Source: Halocafeteria seosinensis
Taxonomy: Eukaryota; Sar; Bigyra; Bicosoecida
Reading direction: 5' to 3'
Length of the DNA: 64,000 bases
Assembly: GCA_001687465.1 (NCBI GenBank)
Contig: LVLI01000229.1
Location: 62,001-126,000, forward strand
Made by a program: the position numbers and the translations under genes. Positions 23,344 through 35,200 of the stretch are shown in pieces; the first letter of the stretch is position 1; each line of letters starts with the position of its first letter. The notes beneath the pieces were generated by a model. The model was not told where the DNA came from. It searched no databases and saw nothing but the letters and a program-made list of their open reading frames with translations.

Positions 23344-24272
23344 AAAATACTGACGTTTGAGAAGGTGCTGGAAAAAATATGCGCCTTGTTTAGAAAACTC
23401 GGTAAAACTTTTGAATTGCTATGATAGCAACGCTATCAACTGGCGCTGTTCAAGGATTGCGCCGGCTACTTATCGGCTTTTGTTATTTACGAGGAACTGC
23501 TGCCCACCCGTATACTACTTGCTTCCGACAAATACCCGCTTGAAGGAGGCTTTTGACACGGTTACCGAGATTTCGTCCAGCGATATCAGCTGCTCTGCTC
23601 TGTGCTTTTTTTGAGGGGTAACAATGACCCATCTAGCATCCTGGGAACGCTTACTCGTAGCTTGCCTCTACATATGGATATGCTCAAGAAATATATGTTT
23701 TCTTGAAGACTATCAATCTATAGTGCTTGCAGCTAAATGTTCATGGTAGCTCATACGTATGTAGTGTGACGTTGAACGGGTGTTGGATACGCGGCGGCCT
23801 GTCACGGAAGTGCCTGCCATACAGCATACAGCATATGCCCACAGCGCGGCTGACGAGAGCACATATGCACCGTGATAAAGCTGCAAACGTGCCATAGTGT
23901 GACGCTATACTGATGCAAACAAAGTTAAATAGCAATTGTAGGTGAGCCCTTCGGTTGTGCTTGCAGTCACTACAGATGTACATATCTCCGACTGCTGGTG
24001 AGACAGGACCTAAACAAGCGCAAAACGAAAGATTATATGTTGTATACGGTGACGGTCGTAGAGTATATAGAATCTCTACCGATTGCCTAAACTAAGCTCC
24101 GTCATATAGAGAGTTGATCCTGAAGATTCGAAAGCCGACACCGCAACGGAAACACTGCACTGGAACCACGGGAACCGATCGACTCTGAGAAGCACCCGGA
24201 GACGGAGAACCGCCTGAATGACACTACGAAAGGAGAAAGAAACCCGTACGTAGACGCATGTGCCTGTGGAGA

Positions 24273-24340
<68 letters not shown>

Positions 24341-24930
24341 GAACCATGAGGCATGACGAGGCGCCCCTAACTTGGCCACCCAAGCTGAACGATTAGCTTC
24401 CTTGCTACATACAGCACAAAATAAAGAACGATACGAATCAACGCTTTTTACTTAAAGAGCACTGTGCATTTACCCTTGTTGTTGTACCGACATTTATGGT
24501 GTTGTGCTCAAGTGCAGAAGATATTCTGCGCGCGGCGCTAAACTTAAGGCACATAGCGTATTATCCATCCAGGGATGGAATAGCATCAGGTAAAATAAAA
24601 GGAAAGCAAGTTGTAATCCCCATCTCGATTACTGCCGTCTAGTAGACATTGAACAATATATTATGCAGGTCGCTCTCGTGCGTGAAGTTCGCGGAAGTAT
24701 CCAACACAGTACGGTATGGCTAGTGCATTTGCAATTATACTTTGAAATGTGCGCCAATTCCTTGTATCGCTTTAGCTAGAGCTCGTTCGCAGTGTCCCGC
24801 TGTGGCTGAGGGTGTTGTAGAGAGTCCAATCAACGCCTACCAACACTTTGTGGGCGTGAGAGAGGAGCATGTGTGATTCGATAGTGCATAGACCGAACCC
24901 AGTGTTTCCATCTTGATTCCTGGATGCGTG
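23344..24930. other. Divergent upstream region, Cys-repeat gene / P2X-like gene 2
   Basis: About 1.6 kb with no supported gene. It contains the long AC microsatellite listed separately. Confidence 0.5.
24278..24338. repeat. (AC)n microsatellite, about 30 units
   Basis: An uninterrupted AC dinucleotide run of about 61 bp. The Val-Cys-Val-Cys frames it creates on the minus strand are artefacts. Confidence 0.95.
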
Positions 24931-26435
24931 ATGAGGTGCCTATGCGGGAAGCACTTTTGGCACAGAATCTGGGACGAACTGATAGCTTATAGGACGGATC
25001 GGTTCTTGGAAGTGGAGGATTCACGGTTGGGACTACTGCATAAACTATGCCTTATCGGAGCGGCGCTTTATCTGATGTACACAGTTGTGGCTTCCCATTC
25101 CTACATGAAGAAGGAAACACCGAACGTGTCGGTCAACTCCTGGGTGGAAGGAACGCAACAGTATCGAGAACTTCAGGACCGGTTCCAGAAGGATCCGAGC
25201 ACTCTTCCCTGGTATTGTGATTCCTCATCTACCGACTACGTCTACAGTGACAATTTCAAGTATTTGAATAATACATGCGACACGGAAATTTTCATGGGAG
25301 AAGCCACGATTTCAGATAGCAACGCTATTCAGTTTGTCACATACTATCAGGATAGACCAGAGGTCAACCCGGAGCACAATTTGGGGGTAAACGCGTTTGT
25401 ACCAGGTAAGTTGCCCGACTCATGACGAGCTGCACCGTTCGGCGCGAATTTTATTGTGCTGTACAGAAATAGAGCAGCTTTACCTAGTGTTCAGCCACTC
25501 ATTTTCTACATCTATAGGCATAAAAGGCACCAACGTTGAGACTACATTCCGATCTGTCTCGGGGCAGATGGAGAAACACTTTCCAGCGGGCAAACCTGTA
25601 AAGATTCAGATTTCTGAGCTGCTTCAGCTAGCTAGTGTCAATTTGAACGATAGAAATAAAAATAGCGGAGGACTCCCTCCAGAAGGAGATATGAAATGGC
25701 CTTTATATCGAATGACAGGTACGTGCGTAACAGTTGGTGATCAGACTCAAAAGTATTAGACTTACTCGTGTTTCTTTTCAGGTGTGGCACTTCCCTTGGT
25801 AGGTAGTATCTTTGGCCAAGGTGTACGGTCCGGTATTCTCCCTTCTCACGCTGGTGAAATTGCAGGAACTAACTTATGAAAACTTCCGCACTTCCAATCC
25901 CTTTGACTTTTCTGTGAGATTGAAGGTTGAGGTTGCTTCACCGAAGAATGCATGGATGGGAAGCTCGCAAGAGACTTTTGCAAAGTGGCAGGGCGATACA
26001 TTTTCCTCCTATGAACGATTCTCCGAAGTTGTATCGGTCAGTTTTGACACTGCTGGTACTGTCGGCGCTGCTCGGGCATTTGAAGCAATTATTAGCCTGG
26101 CAGTTAGTGCTGCGGTATTCGGCGTCGTTAAAGTAAGAGAGATACGCTGCTTTGTTTCGGTGCTAATCCATGTAGTCACTTGATTATTGTAACAGGCTGT
26201 AATGGATGTTATCGGTACTGCTGTTGTAAAGGAATTCTTCGCGATGAAAGTCGTTGACCAGCAAGACCGGCACAATTTACACCTCGCCGCAGAAAGAGGC
26301 CGGATATACGCAAGGAAAGCGGAGGGTCCACAAAAGAGAAGGGAGAAACGGATGACGGAGTTCACAACAATCAATCCGATTACAGAGGATATCAGTGGGC
26401 CAAGTCCAATGGTCGAGCAGAAAGCCCTATGCTAA
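24931..26435 (+). CDS. P2X-like trimeric cation channel, copy 2
   Basis: Five exons (24931-25405, 25467-25718, 25782-25798, 25866-26132, 26196-26435) give 416 aa. I chose the ATG at 24931 because the next residues align with the start of copy 1. Features mirror copy 1: YRTDR (residues 20-24), RLGLLHK, TM1, ectodomain with exactly two cysteines (WYC ... NNTC), IEQLYLVFSHSF, LYRMTG, YENFRTSNPFDF, TM2 and FFAMK. Exon 2 is 252 nt and exon 3 is 17 nt in both genes, with introns at the same places and phases. The TM1-proximal motif is VNSWVEG, so it too lacks the TKxKG lysines of ATP-gated receptors. The C-terminal tail differs from copy 1 and is basic. Known roles of protist P2X proteins include contractile-vacuole and intracellular calcium functions. 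The ligand here is unknown. Confidence 0.75.
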
Positions 26436-27519
26436 CATAACTCAACTGTCAGTTGTATCCAAGAGTTAGTCGAGGAGCCCAATCAAAAGGTGGGGTTTAT
26501 TCCTTATTCATTAAAATTGTTTTCACATGGAAGCCAGATCGCCGGCTCTATGGCATGCTCTGGACTCGTAAGAGTCTTAATTTGGTTAGGTAATAACTGT
26601 TACAGAGTAGCGTGCAGTTCAGTTTGTACAAGCATTGTGACACGAGTACAAACCAGTAACTCGTGAGTACGTTTTTTCTTCGGTGGGTTGCTTCGCAATC
26701 AATTGACAAAAAAGTATTTGGCTTAAGCTTTATTCTTGTTACCCCTACTTGGTGGCAATAACTTAACGTACGTAAGACTCGGGAGTTTTTCGTTTTCGGT
26801 TCAGTTCTTGTCGTCGAGTTGAAGTTGAAGTTTATAGCTCGACGAAAAGATTGATGTCTAATTGACGATAGCAGAAAAGATTGTTCGCTTATTCCGAACC
26901 TGGAAAAACTTCCACCGAATGATTAGTGGACCATTATTAGACGCGCATTGTCGACCGTAGAAAGCATCCCGAGGATGCACCTTGAACCAGGCGCGCACGT
27001 AACGCCTGTGGGAACGCTCATGGAAGAGCTATCCGAGTAAGTTTCCGGAGCGTTGGTTTCGTCGTCGTCTGGCATCTTCCATGGAAAATACAAAGCACAA
27101 GGACACACAGGGTATAGTGCATACGATAGAAAAGGTGCGTGCATGTGACCGAGTATCAAAACTGCGTCCGTTTTCCGTCGGAGAAGCCCTCTTTTGGCCC
27201 AACATAGTGATTGTGAGAACGTGCAAGAGGGGCGGAGGGACTGTCAGGGGGTGAGAGGAGACATGACCAAAGACATCAGTTATTCTCGGCAGTGTGCCTG
27301 TTCGATTAGGTCGGTATTACGGCCTCCATTCCCCAGTATTTCATTGCATGGCACCCAATTTCATGTGTATGAGATGCATTAAGCTCCTGATATCGAAATG
27401 ATGGTTCTGGATCTTGGGGAGTGACGTGTCAACGAGTCATTGTCAGGCTGAAATTGAGTCATTCTGCTGTACTTTCACCGAATGTTTTGATATGTTATGC
27501 AGTCTTCCAAGAGGCGAAA
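26436..27519. other. Intergenic, upstream of kinase gene
   Basis: No gene is seen. An acceptor-like TATGCAG just upstream of 27504 may mark a 5' UTR intron of the kinase gene. Confidence 0.45.
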
Positions 27520-29724
27520 ATGGGAATGATTGACGAGACGGAGCTCGGGTGGTCCTACGAAGGACTCTTGCCGCGACAAAATCCCTATGTGGGATTTCTG
27601 CACCATGCACCATCTAGCGGGTCACGAATGCGATATTATACTCCAAGAGTGGAGCATGAATCACTCAAACGATTCCGGTATGTGAATTTTCACCCCCGTT
27701 CTCAAGTATCTTTTGCGGTGTGGTTCTGACAACTATGGTCGTGATTGCTCAGAAACAACCCGTATTCTGGAACGTTCCACACCGCTCCTGGGCACTATTC
27801 ACAGCTGCATTTTATTGCTCGCAATGACAAACACTGTTGGACCTGGAAAAGCTATGAGACAAGAAGAAAAGAAGCCGATAATATCGTGACCTCCCAGAAC
27901 AAAATTCATAATTCTTCCTCGGAAAACGTCCTGTATTCGTTGGAACCGGAGGTGTGGCTCACAACAGGCAAAAGCGAGGGGCAGCCGAACGAGAGCCCGA
28001 AAACGAGGAGTCACCTAGCTGACATTGTTGAAAACCGAAGGTTTCTTGGGTCTCGCTCCAAACGCGAACGGAGTATGGCATCATTTTCGTCCTCACCACA
28101 ACGAAGACCTCAATCCAGTATGCCGACTAGCATCAGTGCAACAGAGTTGATTACGTTTGGTAGCGGACAGCAAGACAAAAATGACTATTCGGGGGGTTTG
28201 AGTGCGGAGCATGCCCGGCTCATGTCGCTTACCGATGGGGAAAGTGCCGGGGCTGGGACAGATTTCGCTGTTGGTAAGACGTACGAAAGCGAGGACGCTG
28301 CGGAAAACGAAGACATAGGATTTCAATATGAATCTTCAACCGTGGGCCCTCTGTACAATCCTTCGGATGGCAGCAATTCAAGCAGCAGACAGGATCCTGC
28401 CAACCTTTTCCTTGAAGGACGTCCCGAAGAACTTTCAGGCATCACTATAGGCATCGGCCCTCTTGCTGCGTCGTTGTCGTCAGGGAAAGGCTCCGGCACC
28501 TCCCACAGCAAGTGGCCTGTTTTTAACTCGGACTCTGGTGTTCAAAGGGGGCGTTCTGGTGTCACGATACCACTATCCGTTCACGATGACTCACACCTGG
28601 TCACTAGCCGTAGCTGTAGCGACGGATTTGTATCGAGTTTAAACGTGGATGATTCGCGCCGTTCGAACACATCTTCCGTTTTGGATACTCAAAACGCCTC
28701 GAAGTCGCGTCTGAAGCCTGTGAAGTGGATACTTCCTACAGATTTGCTGACATATGGACGATGTGAAAAGTCGTTAGAGGAATCTCCAGTTGCCGACGAC
28801 GGTACAGTTGACGTTACTGCCTTGCAGTATCATTATGATCTAGGTAAGCGATTGGGAAGTGGGACGTTTGCCAATGTTCACCATACACGGCTCAAACATA
28901 ATGGGGCGGAGCGTGTTGTCAAGCTCGTTCAAAAGCGCTTTCTGTTTTCCCCCGAGGAACGGGACAGCGTAAAACGTGAAGTTGAGATACTGAAGAATCT
29001 TTCGCACCCTCATATAGCGCATCTGTACGCCGTTTTCGAAAACCCACAATACGTAATACTGGTTATGGAGAATGTATCCGGGGGAAATTTAAAGCATTAT
29101 ATTGATACTGGAAACAGAGGTAGCCGCCGTTTTCCTGAGCACTGCGTACGCAGATTAGCTGAGCAATTACTTGAATGTCTGGACTACCTACACAACACGA
29201 AACACATAATACATTGCGACATCAAACCAGAGAACGTAGTCCTGGCTCAGACTCTCGCAGCGTCTCATTCAAATGAAGGGGCGGGCTCTTCACAGCCTGC
29301 TGCTCAGAGTCTGTTACCACCAGGAATAGGAATGTACGATGTCGTGAAACTCGTGGACTTTGGCAATTGCCGAAGAAGCAAAGATGCTCGATACTTCAAG
29401 CAGACTGGTGATGTCGCTCGGGTACCTTTTGAGGCTGTTACAGGAACTAGCGGCTATATTGCGCCGGAGATACTAGACAAGAAAAGTTTTGATACCTCGG
29501 TGGATATGTGGAGCCTAGGGGTTATGTTGTATCAATTGCTTGCAGGATTTCAGCCGTTTATGGCACAGGCTGGGCAAAAGGGACAGCCATCGTTTGATTG
29601 CAGTCCTTGGAATGATGGTACTATTTCAGCAGAAGCGCGATCCTTCGTGCAGGGGCTTCTCCAGGTGGATCCTTCCCGGCGCCTTCGTTCCAAGAAAGCG
29701 AGATCGCATGCTTGGTTTTCCTAG
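27520..29724 (+). CDS. CAMK-type Ser/Thr protein kinase with long N-terminal extension
   Basis: Exons 27520-27677 and 27753-29724 join in phase, giving 709 aa. The C-terminal kinase domain (about residues 414-705) is complete. It has the glycine loop LGSGTFANVHH, lysine K443 in VVKLVQ, HCDIKPEN with catalytic D542, DFG with D588, and the activation-loop end GTSGYIAPEIL. It also has DMWSLGVMLYQLLAGFQPF, typical of the CAMK group. An unusual insert of about 30 residues rich in Ser, Ala and Gln lies between HCDIKPEN and DFG. The roughly 410-residue N-terminus is Ser-rich and probably disordered. At its very start it carries two copies of an NPYxGxxHxAP motif, one on each side of the intron. No CaM-binding tail, EF-hands or membrane segment is seen. 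Substrate is unknown. Confidence 0.85.
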
Positions 29725-29870
29725 AGCTAGTAACATTAGCGGCTTTCGCGTTTCATCTTTAGCGAACTAATATCCTGTACTACCACTGGTCCGCGCTTAT
29801 ATTGGTGCCTGCGTGCCACTACGAATGAATACACTAGATATTCGTATGCAACCTTGGCTGAAGGAATCAC

Positions 29871-31944
29871 CTACCTAGGTTTGACATATGGTAGGCGTTC
29901 GCCGTTTTCATCGAAGTTTGGTCGAAACTTCCTTCTTGGGTGACGGTCCGGATACTGGTCATTCAGTTCTCGGGCAGCCTTATCATACGCTAATGCAGCG
30001 GCAACCTCACTGCAAGAATAATCATGGCACGCCCGTGACACCAAGTTTTGCCTCGACTTTCATATTGTCAAACAACTTACTCATCAAAAGTTCCAAGCCT
30101 TCGGGCAGTGCCATCCACTTGGATAGAGGCAACATATTTCTTACTCCTCTTGCAGAACTTTACTCCACGAAACTCCGAAGTTTTGATCAGCCGCCTCGTA
30201 GATGATGTTGGTTCTTGACAGGTATCGGCAGTGCTATTAGTTGTCGCTGATGACGCACTTGATGTGCTATGAAGGGTTGGGACACTGGCTGTTCCTGATG
30301 TTTGCTCTTCACCACCATCTGAATGGGCGCACTCGGTGGGGGTGCAGGCGTGAGAAGTACTGCTCCTGGTGGAAGTAGAACTGTGCGCCGTAGTAGCCTC
30401 GAATGGGTTGGGGAGTGTAGCTTTACGAGCAGCCGGATCTGGCTCTGTCTCATTTTGCATGTTGTCATCATGCTGTACAGGTTTTAACTCTTTCAGTTTT
30501 TTCATCTTTTGACAGACCGTGAAAAAGTCACCGGAAACAGCCTCTGTCGGGAGAAACACTGGCTTATAATTGAAGCGGGCTGCACCCAGACGGCCAACGT
30601 CCGTCCGATTTTTCCTTTCGTATTGCTGAAATGCAAATAGCGCAGTGTCGTACACATGTCCTGCCACTTGTTCACTGTTGTGTATACCTAAACTTATGCG
30701 CGACAAGTCATCCGGGCTCTTGATATGGGCTTCCCAACCCTGACCTGGAACGGTCCGAACGCCACGTAAAGATTCTGTTAGTTTCCAACAGTCACACGTC
30801 TCATCAGCGGTGTCGTAAGGACCATGGTCACTGCATTTAGAAATTGAAACGGGGGCATACAGCATGGGCTTTTGGCCCGACCTCCACAAAGTACTTGCTT
30901 ACAGTATTGCAGTGTAATCTGCATCAGATACGATAATTCTTTTTCTTGCGTTTGCCATGAAGTTCATCCATGACCCTTGATTGTGGTCTAACGAAACCGT
31001 GGTTCCATCGGCGTTCTGAAAGAGGGTATTTTCAATAACAACATCGTAAGAGTATGGTGTACTGGCGATGTCACTTACTATTGCATGTAAATCAAAACTA
31101 GTTGATCCACCTCTTATTCTGCTCAATTCTTTCCTGAGATCTTCGTAAGTTGCTGAAATACCATATTCATCTCCAAATGTCACCAGATATGGAGGATGAG
31201 TCCTCCCAAAATATATTGTCAAGTATTTCTCCGCATCAATAACAGGGTTGGTGGCCAATCTCTCTTTCAAGACAGCGTTTTCATGCTCACGAAAAAGAAC
31301 AACTGCAATTCAACATTCCCAGCAACGCTGTGCACACTGCGTATTGGATGGCCTTCGGGGTTACACTTACTTTGCTTCAAATCATCAAAACTGAGATCAT
31401 CCGTGTCATCGGCAAGATACCCAGAATCGCCCTTGTTACTCGCCCGCGTTTCAGGGATCGACGTATCACCTGTTCCGGATTGCATGAGCGAGGAGGCCGC
31501 ATTGAGTTTCATCATCAGATCTGCGTGCGGTATGGCTCGTACAGATCCTTTGGCCAATTCTCGCAATAAAGTGGTCACATCGCCTCCGTGACCCAAGGAT
31601 CTCGCGATCAAGCTCAGTCTCTGCAAGCAGTCCGACGCTTCTCGGTTGCCTGCGAGAACCATCCCGGTGGGCAGGGAAAAAAACAAATTAACCACGGGAA
31701 ACAATTTTTTTTATAAAGGTTTTAAGTAATTCTTACTGTCAAATGGGATGCTAATGGAGGCCATTTTGTGTTTCACTTTGTCCGCGCTCCGTTCCTGGTG
31801 CATCGGGTGCGCCATAATTTCGGACCTAGTCTGTGAAGAGCAGCCCCGCTGATTCCAACTGGAAGACTCGGTATAGCTCGAGGAACTGGCATGGGCCGCC
31901 TGGGATCCCGAAGTGGAGGAAGTGCCGGAGGTCGCACGGTTCAT
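29871..31944 (-). CDS. Protein with two AP2 domains (putative transcription factor)
   Basis: Five exons (31944-31737, 31649-31371, 31302-30903, 30830-30081, 30009-29871) join in phase to 591 aa. Two AP2/ERF-type DNA-binding domains are visible. The first, about residues 315-380, includes LRGVRTVPGQGWEAHI, LGIHNSEQVAGHVYDTA and a closing AARFNYKP. The second, about 515-575, spans the last intron: EFRGVKFCKRSKKYVASIQV, RRLGTFD, then EVAAALAYDKAARELND. A Ser/Thr-rich linker separates them. The N-terminal 290 residues have no domain I recognise. AP2 domains occur in plants, apicomplexans and other protists. In plants, tandem-AP2 proteins are developmental transcription factors, but the long gap between domains here is different. 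The start codon lies 289 bp from the divergently transcribed TSC2. Confidence 0.8.
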
Positions 31945-32233
31945 ATCTCCTCTTTATCTCTCATTCAACGCCATCCACACCCAATCCAATTGTTTAAAAT
32001 GAAAGATAATACATCAATGCAACATATGAATGCGTCGTTTCATCCAAAACAACCCGGTAAACCATGGAAATCGCTCCATCTTTCTCTCACCTCCAGAATA
32101 TCCAAAGAAAAGATTGTCGTGTTAGGACCCCCCCCCCCCGGGTTGGAGAGGAATTCAAGTCCTAAAAGTTTGGAATAAGGAAAAAAAGGAAAAATATGAT
32201 GGGTGGAATAAAGAGGATGGGGCCACACGGATA
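31945..32233. promoter_or_regulatory. Shared divergent promoter region, AP2 gene / TSC2
   Basis: 289 bp between two divergent start codons, so both promoters must lie here or overlap the coding regions. It contains a run of 12 C (32128-32139), and an A-rich leader precedes the TSC2 ATG. No named promoter element is certain. Confidence 0.5.
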
Positions 32234-35200
32234 ATGGCATCGCTAAGCTGGAATGGGTCCTCTGCAACTGCCGCTGTCGATGTGGCCATGCATGGAAGAC
32301 AGCTCCCGAAAGATGTGAAAACATTTATTAAATTCCTGGAGCCTCTGCAAGAGGAATCTACTAATTTGTCTTCGAGATCAACGAATGTCAATTTATCATA
32401 CAGCACGGAAAGTGATAACTTTTTTCAGAATTCGAAAGACATTATTGAAAGACTCATAAAACTCAAGAAAAGCCTGTACGACAAGGACTGCGAGTATGAA
32501 ATATTGCTGGTCGTATGGGACCATTTGAGAAGTATATTAAACCGGTTAGACCAGTATAAGAAGCGTCAATCATATGGTGACGCCGGCACATCTGAGGAGC
32601 GTGAGGAGGGCTCTTATGGGGGCAATGAAAGGGATGCCAGTGTCGGTGCCGCAATGCAGAATGCTGTCTTTGAAGTCATGTTTGCGATGGCCGATAATCA
32701 ATTTGATGAATTGTCCGTACTACGAAGGGAGTTTTTGGAGTTAGTCAGAGACCCCTCCTATCCGGTGCACGTACGCATCCTACTCTTGAAGAAAGCCACT
32801 CGAGATGGGTGTCGATTGGATCCCTTCGTCCCTGAAGTGGAAGACGCCCTCCTCAAGCTTAGCAACAAAGGAAGCGAAGCACCATCCGCGTTTACCAATA
32901 TGGCTGCGGTATTGCTCAGAAATGGTTTCCGAAGTTTTCCAACTTCCGTTGTGGAGACTGTCATTGGGCAGGTAAATGAGATTGCCGAAGATGCCGTCAA
33001 GGATGGAGATACCATGGGATGCCGAAGATGCTTGAGTGTCTATGAAGCGGTGGTCCAGGCTGGAATTCTGCCTTGTAATAGCATTGGAAACATTACTGGT
33101 ATAATTTGTCATTCGTGGATTTTAGTCAAGCACGAAGCGCATTCGATTATGCATCTACTAATGCAGACTGAAGTGAAATACCAAACCCTCGTCTCCCTCA
33201 TGAAGTTATTGGAACAGTGGGAATCAATCCCAACGAAGCTCATATGCGGTTGCATTAATCTTGTATCAAAAGCCGTTTGGGAAGACGACGAGTACGGAGA
33301 TGCACCCTTTACCAAAGTTTCGTTGCTGAAACTCTTTTATCAGATGAGATCTAGCGAAGATGGGGAAATTATCCTTCAAATGCTACTAGCTCTGGAGCGA
33401 TTGATTCGCTACTATGGGCCGCAACTCACCATAGAATGGGACTATGTTTTCAAAGTCTTGTCGGCTGTCTTTCACGATTGTAAGACAGGGAAGATGATTA
33501 CAGTGCCAACTCATCCATCGGCGTTCGGCCTCCAGCTTCGATCTGAAGCATCTGGAATCTCGGGAGGGGAAAGTGGCGCCGGAGCAAAAACTCCAGCCAC
33601 GGAACATCAGCGAGTCCAATCCATGCTATCTCGGAAGATTGGTGCCCAAATTTCGGCGCAAGAACGCTCCCACGACCGGATCTTGAAGGTGGGTGCCAAA
33701 GCTCACCACTTGAGCGGTGTATCTAGAGAAACAAGGAAGGAAACCGCTACCACGGTTTCTTCATCCTGGGGTGAATCTATTGGAGGTCTTCCGAGCGAGT
33801 ACATACCAGAGTCAGACGAAGCTATTTCTAGGGAAATGAGTGCCACTAATATATTTGATGCTCTACTGGCAGCTGTGGAACCCATACAAGACGTTTTCCT
33901 GGATTATAAGTTTAGCGGCAGTATAGAAGCCCTGGAAGAAGTATGCGAAATAGCAGATGATTTGGGTTCGTTCTCCTGTAAAATGATTCTTTTGAGACTT
34001 CGGTCCCAGCGTATCCTGAAAGTATCCTCCAGATACCCTAGTTTTGAAGCATGGCTGAAGGACGTTCAAAGGTTTTTGTATGTCTTCTACCTACACGAAG
34101 GCAATCCGTTTGTCCGCAGGCAGTGCCTGCATGTCCTGTGGATTGTTTGGCAGCTCTATCGCAATTTCATAGGACCTGACTACTTCTCATGCAAACCGCC
34201 GACAGACGGAGACTCTCCAGACCCTCGACTCAAGCGTAAGAGCAACCCAGCTCTGAGGGAAACGCTCTCGAGGGAGTTTACGCTCAAAGCTGCTATTCAG
34301 CAGGGTCGCTCCCGAAAAGGCAATGGGAATGCTCCTCAGACTGGCTCCAACATGCTGAGCTCATCGAGTGCCATAAATGGCCCTCCCCTAACAACGCGTC
34401 GAAGAGCAAATACAATGGCCCAAACAGGAGATCAAGAGCGTCCGCGGGTTGCCGACCAAGTGTATCAATCGAATGTTGACGAACTCCTGGCAAACGTGTA
34501 TGCACCACTCTTTGCGCATGCTCCCGTTGATCCTGACTCTACAACGAGAACTCAAGCTATGTCGCTTATGGTGAAAATGATGCCCCAGATCACTACTTCC
34601 GCCCTGGACGAATTGCTTCAGCTGCTTAACGATATAGCATGGATAGATGACCATAAGGATAATGAGGAGCAGTTTCTCAGCTGCTCGCCACTACAACAAT
34701 ACCTGTCGTTTGGGTTCACGGAAGGAGAACTTCCGCGTGGATGTGATGATGTCGTCAGAAACTCAACGGTTCCCGCGTCGTTCCTTTCCGGCATTGGCAT
34801 CGGTAGTTTGCTGCGACATACGTTACCGCACTTACCGTCCAGCGAGCCCAAGTATTTGATTGAGTGCCTCCAGCAGATGCTTAGAGCGCACTCGTCGGCA
34901 ATTTCACGCCTTTTAGCCGTAATGAATTTGTCATCGATTCAGTTCTGGTCGGATTTCCGAATACAGTGGTTTCCGCATCACCATTTCGTCGACGACGACA
35001 CCCTTGAACCCCAAAATCTCTTCGAGGTCACAGATATTGTCCCACAGTTACCTACCCTCTGCGGCAAGTGCGAAGATATCAACTGTCCCAGGCTTTCAGC
35101 TACAAGGAAGGCCTATTTTTTATATTTGCTCATTCCCGGACGAGAAACTGCTTTCGATTCCAACAACTCGGCATTTTCGGCCATCGAGGGTGACCAACTT

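Noticed and set aside
24076-24383. Minus-strand frames with Val-Cys repeats
   Set aside because: They arise from the AC microsatellite and have no other protein-like content.
18681-26435. ENaC/ASIC (degenerin) identity for the two-TM channels
   Set aside because: That family has a Cys-rich ectodomain. These have two cysteines and the P2X Y-x-T-x-R motif.
9743-26435. A purinergic gene cluster (adenosine kinase plus P2X-like genes)
   Set aside because: A large TPR gene on the opposite strand lies between them, the receptors lack the usual ATP lysines, and nothing shows co-regulation.
32128-32139. Run of 12 C as a regulatory element
   Set aside because: A homopolymer alone is not evidence of function and its length may be a sequencing error.
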